A DNA stretch of 64,000 bases from an uncultured Bacteroidaceae bacterium (GTDB lineage Bacteria > Bacteroidota > Bacteroidia > Bacteroidales > Bacteroidaceae), in NCBI GenBank assembly GCA_944320785.1, contig CALUIR010000001.1:1-64000 (forward strand), written 5' to 3'. Below the pieces are notes generated by a model. The model saw only the letters and a program-made list of their open reading frames with translations. It was not told the origin of the DNA and made no database searches. Position 1 is the stretch's first letter, and every line of letters begins with the position of its first letter. The translations under genes were made by a program, and so were the position numbers. Positions 16,789 through 24,466 of the stretch are shown here, one piece after another.

Positions 16789-17601
16789 TCAAACGCCACT
16801 GAATGCACTGAATCCGCCATCAATAGGCATCACAATGCCCGTCACGAAACTGGCCGCGTCGCTGCAAAGGAACTGCACGGCTCCATTCAACTCATCGATG
16901 TCCCCGAAGCGGTTCATCGGCGTTTTCGCCAAAATCTTGCAGCTGCGCTCCGTGGGGCTGCCGTCAGGATGGAGAAGCATCGCACGGTTCTGCTCTCCGA
17001 TGAAGAAGCCCGGAGCAATGGCATTGACCCGTATCTTCTCGCTGAACTTCATGGCCATCTCCGTGGCCAGCCATTTCGTGAAGATGTCAATGCCGCTCTT
17101 TGCCACCGAATAACCCGGCACACGAGTCAAAGCAGAGATAGCCGACATGGAAGACACGTTCACGATGCTGCCCTGCCCTTGCTTGGCCATGACTTCGCCA
17201 AACACCAGGCACGGGTAAATAGAGCCATACAGGTTCAAGTCCACCACCTTCCCTAAGTCTTCCGTCTTCATGTCGAAGATGGTCTGCTCCGGTGTCAAAG
17301 TGCCGCCCGGGATGTTGCCGCCTGCCGCATTCACCAAGATGTCGATGCGCTGCCAACGGCTCAGCAATTCATCTTTCAGCGCACGCAAATCTTCCATCCG
17401 AAGCACATTGCAGGCTTTCCCGTCAATTTCCCCGCAGGGTTTCAAACGTGCCACCACGGCATCCACCTTTTCTTGGTGCGCGCCGACAACAAACACTTTC
17501 GCCCCGGCAGACAGAAAGCCTTTCGCAATGTTGCTGCCCAACACACCGGAACCACCGGTTATCACAGCCGTCTTCCCGGCTATGCTAAACATTTCATTCA
17601 T
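16789..17601 (-). CDS. SDR family oxidoreductase, probably D-mannonate/fructuronate oxidoreductase
   Basis: A 270-residue short-chain dehydrogenase. The dinucleotide motif T-G-G-S-G-V-L-G lies near residue 15, N-A-A-G-G near 91, the catalytic Ser in V-S-S-M-S-A, Y-S-V-A-K (Tyr and Lys) near 165, and a C-terminal V-M-P-I-D-G-G-F. It follows uxuA by 21 bp in the same operon. This context suggests the NAD(P)-dependent reduction of fructuronate to mannonate, which SDR proteins catalyse in many Bacteroidales in place of classical UxuB. The exact substrate is inferred. Confidence 0.82.
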   Translation of the reverse strand: MNEMFSIAGKTAVITGGSGVLGSNIAKGFLSAGAKVFVVGAHQEKVDAVVARLKPCGEIDGKACNVLRMEDLRALKDELLSRWQRIDILVNAAGGNIPGGTLTPEQTIFDMKTEDLGKVVDLNLYGSIYPCLVFGEVMAKQGQGSIVNVSSMSAISALTRVPGYSVAKSGIDIFTKWLATEMAMKFSEKIRVNAIAPGFFIGEQNRAMLLHPDGSPTERSCKILAKTPMNRFGDIDELNGAVQFLCSDAASFVTGIVMPIDGGFSAFSGV

Positions 17602-17622
17602 ATCTTGACTGCAATTAAATGA

Positions 17623-18804
17623 TTAAATTAAGTTGTTCTGCAATTCATCCCTCACCACGGCCATGATGCCTTCCACCTGTGCCAAGGCAAACATCCGCCC
17701 ATGGAAAGAATAACCGGCATTGTATTCTTCCGGCTTGTCGCCCAGCATCAGCCGCCCGTGGTCCACACGCATCGGCACATCCGGGCGTTCTTTCTCGAAA
17801 ATCCGTACCAAATCCACCAGATGGGCGCGCCCCTCCAGATGAGAAGCTTCAATGAAATCGCCGTTTGGCAGGACATTGGTGCTGCGCAGATGCACGAAAT
17901 GCGTGCGCGAAGCATACTTCCTCGCCAGTTGCGGCACATCGTTATGAATGCCTGCGCTGAGCGAACCGGCACAGAAAGTCAAGCCGTTGTGCGGGTTGTC
18001 CACGGCATGCAGGAACCAATCGATGTCTTCATCGCAGGTGACAATCCTCGGCAATCCGAACAGGGGGAATGGCGGGTCATCAGGATGCACGCACAAGTTG
18101 ATGCCGTAACGTTCGCAAACGGGCATGACGGCGGAGAGGAAATATTTCATGTTTTCGCGCAACGCATCGCGGCCGATGCCTGCATATTGCGCCAGCAAAG
18201 CCCGGAAAATGGAGACTGGGTCGCGGTCGTTCTCCGTGATGTTCCCGTTCACAAAGCCCTGGGTCTTCACGATGATGTTCTCTATCAGGCTTTTCTTCTC
18301 CGTATCGGTGATGGTCTTGTCCAATGCATCTACTGCCGCCAGCATGTCGGCATCGTAATCCTTTTCTGCACCTTCGCGTCGCAAGATGCGGCAGTCAAAG
18401 TAAGCGAAGCGCGTCCGGTCGAAATACAACGAACTGCTGCCGTCCGCCCAAGGATGCTGCAAATCAGTGCGCACCCAGTCAATCACGGGCATGAAGTTGT
18501 AACAGACCGTCTTCACGCCTGCTTTTCCCAGATTCTCCAAGCTCAAAATGTAGTTGCCTATCAATGCGTCACGGTCTGCGCCGGCATATTTCACCGCTTC
18601 GCAGACAGGCAGGCTCTCTACGACGGACCACCGCAAGCCTGCGCCCTCGATGAGACGTTTCAAGTCCATGACGGCATCATACGTCCACACTTCCCCATTC
18701 GGCACATCATGCAGGGCGGTCACAATGCCTTCCACCCCGATTTGCCGCAACATGGCAAGCGTGATGTTGTCCCGCTTGCCAAACCATCTCCAAGTTTTTT
18801 CCAT
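17623..18804 (-). CDS. uxuA: Mannonate dehydratase
   Basis: A 393-residue enzyme of the UxuA family (TIM-barrel, metal-dependent) that dehydrates D-mannonate to 2-keto-3-deoxygluconate in glucuronate breakdown. M-E-K-T-W-R-W-F-G near the start, C-V-H-P-D-D-P-P near 240, and H-L-R-S-T-N near 315 are recognisable; His and Cys/Asp residues here bind the metal. It is the first gene of the operon with the SDR gene and has a -7 element about 145 nt upstream. Confidence 0.94.
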   Translation of the reverse strand: MEKTWRWFGKRDNITLAMLRQIGVEGIVTALHDVPNGEVWTYDAVMDLKRLIEGAGLRWSVVESLPVCEAVKYAGADRDALIGNYILSLENLGKAGVKTVCYNFMPVIDWVRTDLQHPWADGSSSLYFDRTRFAYFDCRILRREGAEKDYDADMLAAVDALDKTITDTEKKSLIENIIVKTQGFVNGNITENDRDPVSIFRALLAQYAGIGRDALRENMKYFLSAVMPVCERYGINLCVHPDDPPFPLFGLPRIVTCDEDIDWFLHAVDNPHNGLTFCAGSLSAGIHNDVPQLARKYASRTHFVHLRSTNVLPNGDFIEASHLEGRAHLVDLVRIFEKERPDVPMRVDHGRLMLGDKPEEYNAGYSFHGRMFALAQVEGIMAVVRDELQNNLI

Positions 18805-18946
18805 TCTTCTTATTCTTTTAATTAGGTCACAATCTGTTTCGGACTCTGCTCACGCACGCCGCCAGTCCACCATCCGGCTTTCTTTGGCGCACATCCCGCT
18901 TCCTCCTTGAAAGAACGCAGGGAAAGCCTTTCATCCATTCACGAAG

Positions 18947-18954
18947 CAAATATA
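18947..18954 (-). promoter_or_regulatory. Bacteroidota -7 element for uxuA operon
   Basis: On the minus strand TATATTTG, exact TAnnTTTG, giving a leader of roughly 135 nt before the uxuA start. Confidence 0.55.
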
Positions 18955-19239
18955 CACCTTTCCGCCGCAACCCGGGAAACGGATGCCATAAAAAAAGGTA
19001 ATTCATCCGGCAGGGAAAAGTTCCCTTGCAGGCAGGAACCCGCACTCAAGGCTGCAACATCCGCCATCCAAGCAACAGGCGCACAGGCCCGAAACGCCGC
19101 CTTGCCGCAGGATAAGCCCAAGCAACCTGGCGCGGCAACGCCCGCACAGCTTCCGAAGCCCGCGCAGGAACAACCTGTTACCAACCCATATATCAAGATA
19201 AAAATATTAAAAACAGATACAAGCGTACCGTTAATTCAC

Positions 19240-19247
19240 TAAGTTTG
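19240..19247 (+). promoter_or_regulatory. Bacteroidota -7 element for the S41 peptidase gene
   Basis: TAAGTTTG matches TAnnTTTG, 20 nt before the ATG at 19268. Confidence 0.6.
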
Positions 19248-19267
19248 CTTCTTTATAAAAGGAAAAA

Positions 19268-20626
19268 ATGAAGAATACCTATTGGACAACCCTCCTGCTG
19301 GGCATGACCGCCTTTTTGAACATCGCCTGCGAGGACGAGACAGGCACCCCGGACGACAGCAACCTGACAACCGAAGAATGGATTGTGAACTTCCTCCATA
19401 CGGAGTATTTGTGGAACGGGGAAGCGAAAGAAAAGACACCCGACTACAGTTCGCCGGAAAACCTTTTCTACTCCCTGCTCTCGCTGAAAGACGGCAAGAC
19501 GGGCGCTGACGGCACGCACTACTACTACTCCTACATCGAAAAGAACAACGCCACCAAGGCCATCGACACGGAATCCACTTACGGCTTTGAGTTCGTGCTT
19601 TACAACATCGTGGACGATAGCGGCTCGCTGGGCTACTACTACGCACGCGTCCTCTACGTGCTGCCCGGCAGCCCGGCAGAAAAAGCGGGGCTGAAGCGTG
19701 GCGCGTGGATTACCGCCATCAACGGGCAGGAAATCACCAGCCAGAACTATGAAAGCCTGCTGAACGGCAACGGCATCAGCATAGAGACACATTCCAGCAA
19801 TTTCAACCTGCCCGGCACGACCCTCACCCTGCCCGCCTCCATCGCCATGGACGAGAATCCCCTGCTCTTGGACACCATCTTGCATGCCAACGGGCAAAGC
19901 ATCGGCTACCTCGTGTACAACCACTTCAAGACCGGCATAGGCGATGATGCCGACGACCATACCTATGACGACCAAATGGCCGATGCCTTCCGCCGCTTCA
20001 AGGAAGGCAACGTGACGGAATTTGTCCTCGACCTCCGCTACAACGGCGGAGGATACTTGAGCAGCGCACAGCAGTTAGGCAGCTACCTCGTGCCGGAAGA
20101 AAACAAGACGGACATCTTCTGCTACTTGGAAGACAACCGACAAAACAAGGACAGCTACCCTTTCATAAACCGTGGCTACAACTTAGGCCTCTCGCGGGTG
20201 TTCATCCTCGTCAGCGACCAGACGGCCTCGGCATCCGAAGCCATCATCAACGGCCTGCGACCCTACACCGAAGTGGTGCTGATAGGCAACACCACGGAAG
20301 GAAAGAACGTGGCCTCCATCCACGAAGAACACGGGGAATGGGCCATGCAGCCCATCGTGTCGAGAGTGTACAACTGCAACGAGGAATCCGGCTACGAGAA
20401 CGGCTTCACACCCGAAGCATCGTTGCTGTGCGATGAACTGGACCCCAACGAAAACAGCACACTGTTCCCCTTAGGCGACCAACGGGAATACATGCTCGCC
20501 AAAGCATTGGGCATCATCCAAGGCAGGACGCCCTCCGCACTTTCCACCAAAAGCCACGGCAAAGGAACACTGCCGGCCTACAATTCATTGGCACGGAAGC
20601 AGAGCAACGCCGTGCTGCTCCATTGA
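19268..20626 (+). CDS. S41 family (C-terminal processing) peptidase lipoprotein
   Basis: A 452-residue predicted lipoprotein (lipobox L-N-I-A-C, Cys21). A PDZ-like domain is seen near residues 110-165 (V-L-P-G-S-P-A-E-K-A-G-L-K-R-G-A-W-I-T-A-I-N-G). The S41 core follows, with L-D-L-R-Y-N-G-G-G-Y and the catalytic Ser in Q-T-A-S-A-S-E-A, with Lys in T-T-E-G-K-N. Such proteases cleave exposed C termini in the periplasm; the target is unknown. The DUF4251 gene follows 34 bp downstream. Confidence 0.88.
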   Translation: MKNTYWTTLLLGMTAFLNIACEDETGTPDDSNLTTEEWIVNFLHTEYLWNGEAKEKTPDYSSPENLFYSLLSLKDGKTGADGTHYYYSYIEKNNATKAIDTESTYGFEFVLYNIVDDSGSLGYYYARVLYVLPGSPAEKAGLKRGAWITAINGQEITSQNYESLLNGNGISIETHSSNFNLPGTTLTLPASIAMDENPLLLDTILHANGQSIGYLVYNHFKTGIGDDADDHTYDDQMADAFRRFKEGNVTEFVLDLRYNGGGYLSSAQQLGSYLVPEENKTDIFCYLEDNRQNKDSYPFINRGYNLGLSRVFILVSDQTASASEAIINGLRPYTEVVLIGNTTEGKNVASIHEEHGEWAMQPIVSRVYNCNEESGYENGFTPEASLLCDELDPNENSTLFPLGDQREYMLAKALGIIQGRTPSALSTKSHGKGTLPAYNSLARKQSNAVLLH

Positions 20627-20660
20627 CGACAGACCTGTACTTTATATAAACCAAAACCTT

Positions 20661-21245
20661 ATGACGATGAAAAAATTGTTTATCATGCTGGCCGTCATGG
20701 CCGCCGCCCTGTCCGTGCAAGCCCAAGCCCAAGACAGGAACGCCAAAGAAGAAAGAGCCGCCCGGAAAGCGGAACGCGAGGCACAAAAAGCGGAAGAAGA
20801 AAGAATCGGGCAAGCATTGTTCCAAGAAGCCCGCCAAGCATTGGAATCACAATCGTTCGTGCTGGAAGCCGACCGCATCATCTTCAAACACGGGCAATCC
20901 GCCCACGTCACGGCCGACCGCAATTTCGTGTCGTTGTCCGACGGGGAAGCCACCGTGCAAATTGCTTTCGACGGCCCTTACTCAGGACCGAACGGTGTGG
21001 GCGGCATCACCGTGGAAGGAATCCCTTCCAACATCAAGATGGAGGAAGATCGCCGTGGGAACATTTCCTTCACCATGAATGTGAATGGTGCTGCCGTATC
21101 CGCACAAATCGCCATCCGCCTGTTTGAAGGAACCAACGAAGCCTCTGTCACCGTCATTCCCACCTTCAGCGGCAACAACATGACCCTCAACGGCAAGCTC
21201 CTCCCTGCCGAAAAGTCGAAAGTGTTCAAAGGGCGGAGCCTGTAA
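20661..21245 (+). CDS. DUF4251 domain exported protein
   Basis: A 194-residue protein with a signal peptide (M-K-K-L-F-I-M-L-A-V from 20667, cleavage after A-Q-A-Q). A charged, alanine-rich helix (E-E-R-A-A-R-K-A-E-R-E-A-Q-K-A-E-E-E) near 30-50 precedes a beta-rich domain typical of DUF4251, a Bacteroidota family without known function. The start is either 20661 or 20667; the latter begins with M-K-K. It is likely cotranscribed with the peptidase gene. Confidence 0.82.
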   Translation: MTMKKLFIMLAVMAAALSVQAQAQDRNAKEERAARKAEREAQKAEEERIGQALFQEARQALESQSFVLEADRIIFKHGQSAHVTADRNFVSLSDGEATVQIAFDGPYSGPNGVGGITVEGIPSNIKMEEDRRGNISFTMNVNGAAVSAQIAIRLFEGTNEASVTVIPTFSGNNMTLNGKLLPAEKSKVFKGRSL

Positions 21246-21292
21246 GCCTCCTTTCCCCGGAAAGCAGCCGAAATTTAAGGATGCAAACATGC

Positions 21293-21370
21293 TTCACCCA
21301 ATAAAATCCGGAATTTTACAGGAAAAATGCACGCACTTTACCTGTAAAATTTGTGGTTTTATTGGGTGAA
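21293..21370. repeat. 78-nt near-perfect hairpin with conserved loop, copy 1
   Basis: The outer arms TTCACCCAATAAAA (21293-21306) and TTTTATTGGGTGAA (21357-21370) and inner arms GAATTTTACAGG (21311-21322) and CCTGTAAAATT (21341-21351) enclose the 18-nt loop AAAAATGCACGCACTTTA. The 25 nt at 21321-21345 recur unchanged at 56298-56322. Confidence 0.85.
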
Positions 21371-21452
21371 ATCCCGAAGGTTCCCGGTTTCAGGCTCCAG
21401 CGTCCGGCAAAAGCGCAAAACCTTGCCCCTCAATGGGTATGGCCAGCTCTAC

Positions 21453-21552
21453 GAACTTTTCCGAAAAGTTCAGCAACATTCCGCTGAAACCTTCCATAGT
21501 TTCATGCAAAACTTCCCAAGGTTTTTGAAAAGCCTTGGGAAGTTTTCCGGGA
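21453..21552 (-). repeat. 21-bp-period degenerate repeat, locus B
   Basis: Read on the minus strand, four to five consecutive 21-nt units of the form AAACNTNGGAAGGTTTNNC. The frame reads G-K-L-P-K-A-F, Q-K-P-W-E-V-L, H-E-T-M-E-G-F, S-G-M-L-L-N-F, S-E-K-F-V-E-L. It contains a 14-bp perfect hairpin (21508-21521 with 21533-21546, 11-nt loop). Confidence 0.75.
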
Positions 21553-21609
21553 AACGGCAGGAAAGCCCCAATGAAAGTTGCCACTGCAAAAAAACTGCCG
21601 CATGAAGCG

Positions 21610-21639
21610 TTGCCCATCCGCCCAAAAAGTTTATCTTTG
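21610..21639 (+). promoter_or_regulatory. Full Bacteroidota promoter of the yitT-like gene
   Basis: TTG at 21610-21612, a 19-nt spacer and TATCTTTG at 21632-21639 fit the -33/-7 consensus exactly, 17 nt before the ATG at 21657. Confidence 0.8.
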
Positions 21640-21656
21640 CGGAAAAAGGAACCGCT

Positions 21657-22619
21657 ATGAAAAAGTCATTACTCGGATGGGCCAACATCTTCCTTGGCTG
21701 CACCCTGCTGGCCGCAGGATTCGTATTCTTTATCAATCCCTACAACATTGTGCCGGGAGGCGTGTATGGTGCCAGCATCGTGCTTCACAACCTTTTCCCC
21801 AACATACAGGTGGGAACGTTCGGATACATGTTCGACATCCCTTTGCTCCTCTTGTCGGTCATCCTGTTGGGTGCCAAACTTGGCGTGCGGACCATCGTAG
21901 CCGCCCTGCTCACGCCGCTCATCATGAACGTCATGTCTATCATCGTCTATCCCGACCGCGCAGCACTTGACGCGCTCGATCCGGCTTTGCTATTGGGCGG
22001 CATGATGAACTTGTCCGACCACCTGATGCTGACCACCATCATCGGAGGGACGGTCATCGGCATCGGATGCGGCATTGTCGTGCGAAACCAAGCTACGACC
22101 GGGGGAAGCGACATCGTGGCCATGATTCTTCAAAAATATTGCCACATCCGTTTCTCGCACGCCATCCTGTTGGTGGATGCCGTCATCGTGCTTTTCGGGT
22201 TGGTGGTCATCGGCTTCGGAATAGGCAACGCCGATGATGTGACGCAACCTTCATGGCACCTTTCTTTCTATTCACTGATTGCCATCTTCGTTTCCTCACG
22301 GGTGCTGGCCTACGTCATCAACGGTGCCAAGGACGACAAGCTGATATTCGTCATCAGTGACAAGAAAATGACCGACCTCCACGACTATATCCTCAACAAG
22401 CTGGAACGCAGCGCCACCTATATCAAGAGCAGCGGCCTCTATACCGGCGAAGACAAGGAAATGCTCTTCCTCGTGGTCAGCTACAAAGAAGCAAACGGGC
22501 TGAAAGCAAAGATAAAAGAGGCCGACCCGCACGCTTTCGTCGTGGTGACCGATGCCTACGACACCTTTGGCGAAGGATGGAAACAACTGCCTTCGGCCAA
22601 TGAGCTGCAACCGGAGTAA
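21657..22619 (+). CDS. YitT family membrane protein (DUF2179 C-terminal domain)
   Basis: A 320-residue protein with about five to six membrane helices in the first 230 residues (starting W-A-N-I-F-L-G-C-T-L-L-A-A-G). G-G-V-Y-G-A-S-I-V-L and A-T-T-G-G-S-D-I-V-A-M-I-L are typical YitT segments. A soluble DUF2179 domain follows (I-F-V-I-S-D-K-K-M, S-G-L-Y-T-G-E-D-K-E-M-L). The transported substrate, if any, is not established. It has its own consensus promoter. Confidence 0.9.
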   Translation: MKKSLLGWANIFLGCTLLAAGFVFFINPYNIVPGGVYGASIVLHNLFPNIQVGTFGYMFDIPLLLLSVILLGAKLGVRTIVAALLTPLIMNVMSIIVYPDRAALDALDPALLLGGMMNLSDHLMLTTIIGGTVIGIGCGIVVRNQATTGGSDIVAMILQKYCHIRFSHAILLVDAVIVLFGLVVIGFGIGNADDVTQPSWHLSFYSLIAIFVSSRVLAYVINGAKDDKLIFVISDKKMTDLHDYILNKLERSATYIKSSGLYTGEDKEMLFLVVSYKEANGLKAKIKEADPHAFVVVTDAYDTFGEGWKQLPSANELQPE

Positions 22620-22723
22620 CCGCCCGAAAAAATGACAAATTGTCGGCATCCGCCTTCCCCGCATCAGAAAAGAAAAGTGAAGGGGAGGCCGGAATGTTTA
22701 AAAGAAGGCAGGCATCGCTTAAT

Positions 22724-22748
22724 ATTGTTTTCAACGTATTAAAACAAT
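22724..22748. promoter_or_regulatory. Inverted repeat upstream of hsp20
   Basis: ATTGTTTT and AAAACAAT form perfect 8-nt arms separated by 9 nt, about 125 nt upstream of the Hsp20 start. It could be an operator or a weak hairpin after the yitT-like gene; it is not a CIRCE element. Confidence 0.3.
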
Positions 22749-22871
22749 CCTGACAAAATGCCACGCGGCACATCGTTTGCAATTTCTTAGTCGAACCGCG
22801 AAGCCGGAAGGCGGAGAGGTTCAAAAAAGAATTTGATTCATAAACAATTTAAAGAATAGGAGATTACAACT

Positions 22872-23306
22872 ATGATGCCGAGTAGAAAAAACAACCAGAA
22901 CTGGTTACCGAGTTTCTTCAATGATTTCTTTGACAACGACTGGATGATACGGACCAACGCCACAGCACCTGCCATCAATGTCATCGAAAGTGACAAAGAC
23001 TACAAAGTGGAAGTGGCTGCCCCGGGCATGACGAAAGACGACTTCAACATCCATTTGACCGAGGACAATGAACTGGTCATCACGATGGAGAAGAAAAACG
23101 AAACGAAAGAAGAAGACAAGCAGAACAAGAAATACTTGCGCCGCGAGTTCTCTTACTCGAAATTTGAACAAGCTTTCGTGCTTCCCGACGATGTGGAGAA
23201 AGAGAAAATCAACGCCGGCGTGAACGACGGCGTGCTGACCATCGAACTCCCGAAACGCACGGCGGAAGAAAAAGCCAAAGTGAACCGCGTTATCGAAATC
23301 CATTAA
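22872..23306 (+). CDS. Hsp20/alpha-crystallin small heat shock protein
   Basis: A 144-residue chaperone of normal length. The alpha-crystallin domain covers about residues 35-144: Y-K-V-E-V-A-A-P-G-M-T-K-D-D-F, R-E-F-S-Y-S-K-F-E-Q-A-F-V-L-P, and the A-G-V-N-D-G-V-L-T-I-E-L-P-K signature. A C-terminal V-I-E-I-H replaces the usual I-x-I tail. It binds unfolded proteins without ATP. No clear heat-shock promoter is visible. A terminator follows directly. Confidence 0.93.
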   Translation: MMPSRKNNQNWLPSFFNDFFDNDWMIRTNATAPAINVIESDKDYKVEVAAPGMTKDDFNIHLTEDNELVITMEKKNETKEEDKQNKKYLRREFSYSKFEQAFVLPDDVEKEKINAGVNDGVLTIELPKRTAEEKAKVNRVIEIH

Positions 23307-23318
23307 GGATAACCGTAC

Positions 23319-23359
23319 AAACAAGAAAGGCTGCCCCATGTGGGCAGCCTTTCTTGTTT
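23319..23359. terminator. Bidirectional intrinsic terminator
   Basis: AAACAAGAAAGGCTGCCC pairs with GGGCAGCCTTTCTTGTTT around a CATGT loop, between the convergent Hsp20 and lipoprotein genes, with A and T tracts on either side. Confidence 0.88.
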
Positions 23360-23376
23360 CTGCATTTTGTGCCGGC

Positions 23377-24201
23377 TTAATCGAAGATATCCGTATCCTC
23401 CCGGTCTTTGTAATACGTGCCTTCCAAAATACCCGTCAGCGTAAGCCTGCATTTGGACGGCGAGAACGGTTCTTCAATCGTGATGCTACCTTTGTAATTG
23501 GTGTCGAAATAGGTATCGTGCCACTCCCATTCGCCCATTCCCATATACATTTCTTCACGCCCTTTCCACCTGAGTTGATAAGAATAAGTGCCTTTCTCCA
23601 CATCGGTAGAAAGAAGCACATTGGCATAAAGATACCTTCTGCTTGATGTATTCTGCGGCTTTTCAGGAAGCTTGTTTCCGTAAATACCGCCCGAATAAGC
23701 AATGGACAAGGAATCCTCATTTTCTGTGGACCGCCATTTACCATCTGACATAACCAAATAAAGCACATCCCACGCAAGATTGTTTTTCGTGAATGCCACC
23801 GTTTCTTGGTTGGCAATGTTGACACCCAGCAGCGAAGCGTCATCAAACAATGTAATCAAGAACGTCTGGTTTGTGGCGGTGTTCGACAAATAGCGGGTCT
23901 CAGGGTCGTATGCCCACCTTCCCGCGCTGCGCTGGTTGCCGTCCGAAGGATGGGGCGAAAAACAAGTCCCGTCATCATAAAACAGGAAGTCGCGGGCATT
24001 GTTGTTGCTCGATTCCCAATAACCCACCAAAGGCATCAATTCGTCATCTACAATTTCACCTTGGCTGCCAGAACCGTTGCCACCACCGTTTCCGCCCTTG
24101 CCGTCGTCTTCGCTGTCGCTGCAAGAAAACATCAGGATGCCCATCAGGAAGATGCCTGACCAACGCATCCAATCTCTGAATAAATACTTTCTCATCTTCA
24201 T
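23377..24201 (-). CDS. Predicted lipoprotein of unknown function
   Basis: A 274-residue protein whose leader ends with a lipobox-like M-F-S-C (Cys27), followed by an Asp/Gly-rich linker (D-D-G-K-G-G-N-G-G-G-N-G-S-G). The mature part is Trp- and Tyr-rich and probably beta (L-V-G-Y-W-E-S-S, G-R-W-A-Y-D-P-E-T-R-Y-L, K-W-R-S-T-E-N), loosely resembling lipocalin-like lipoproteins of Bacteroides. I do not recognise a specific family. It is a single transcription unit with its own -7 element. Confidence 0.75.
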   Translation of the reverse strand: MKMRKYLFRDWMRWSGIFLMGILMFSCSDSEDDGKGGNGGGNGSGSQGEIVDDELMPLVGYWESSNNNARDFLFYDDGTCFSPHPSDGNQRSAGRWAYDPETRYLSNTATNQTFLITLFDDASLLGVNIANQETVAFTKNNLAWDVLYLVMSDGKWRSTENEDSLSIAYSGGIYGNKLPEKPQNTSSRRYLYANVLLSTDVEKGTYSYQLRWKGREEMYMGMGEWEWHDTYFDTNYKGSITIEEPFSPSKCRLTLTGILEGTYYKDREDTDIFD

Positions 24202-24228
24202 TCTAATTCGTTAGATAAAACAATGCCA

Positions 24229-24236
24229 CAAAAATA
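24229..24236 (-). promoter_or_regulatory. Bacteroidota -7 element for the lipoprotein gene
   Basis: TATTTTTG on the minus strand, 27 nt upstream of the start at 24201. Confidence 0.6.
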
Positions 24237-24310
24237 TGCAAATCCGCCTTATCTTGTTCACCCGAACCAAGAAAAAACGTACCTTTACCGCACAAAACAG
24301 CGAAACGATC

Positions 24311-24466
24311 ATGGCAGACAATTATTTAGAAAAGCAATATGAGCAATACGAAGCCCGGAAAGCAGCTTGGGAAAAGCTGAAGAAGTCCGGGAAAAAGAAG
24401 GCCAACCCTTCTTCAAAACCCAACCATACGACCCATTATCCTAAATCAAAAGAAGAAAACGCATGA
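24311..24466 (+). CDS. Small conserved hypothetical protein
   Basis: A 51-residue charged protein (M-A-D-N-Y-L-E-K-Q-Y-E-Q-Y-E-A-R-K-A-A-W-E-K), probably a single helix followed by a Ser/Lys-rich tail. Proteins of this type occur widely in Bacteroidales and some carry the doubtful label dehydrogenase; nothing here supports catalysis. The start at 24311 excludes 25 upstream codons lying over a possible -7 (TACCTTTA, 24280-24287). Its stop overlaps the GH28 ATG by 4 bp, so the two genes are coupled. Confidence 0.7.
   Translation: MADNYLEKQYEQYEARKAAWEKLKKSGKKKANPSSKPNHTTHYPKSKEENA

Larger units (their letters stand above)
18805..19267. other. Divergent intergenic region between uxuA and the S41 peptidase
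   Basis: Contains outward promoters at 18947-18954 (-) and 19240-19247 (+). A 111-codon plus-strand frame (18907-19242) has no recognisable homology and covers both promoter elements in part, so I do not call it a gene. Nothing else is recognised. Confidence 0.5.
21246..21656. other. Repeat-dense gene-free gap
   Basis: No gene supported. The gap contains the 78-nt hairpin at 21293-21370, the 21-bp-period array at 21453-21552 and the yitT promoter at 21610-21639. Confidence 0.7.

Noticed and set aside
18907-19242. 111-codon plus-strand frame between uxuA and the S41 peptidase
   Set aside because: Overlaps promoter elements of both neighbours, has no homology or clear promoter of its own, and is low-complexity.
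22648-22694. Possible terminator after the yitT-like gene
   Set aside because: CCTTCCCC and GGGGAGG can pair only imperfectly across about 20 nt, and no T tract follows on the plus strand.
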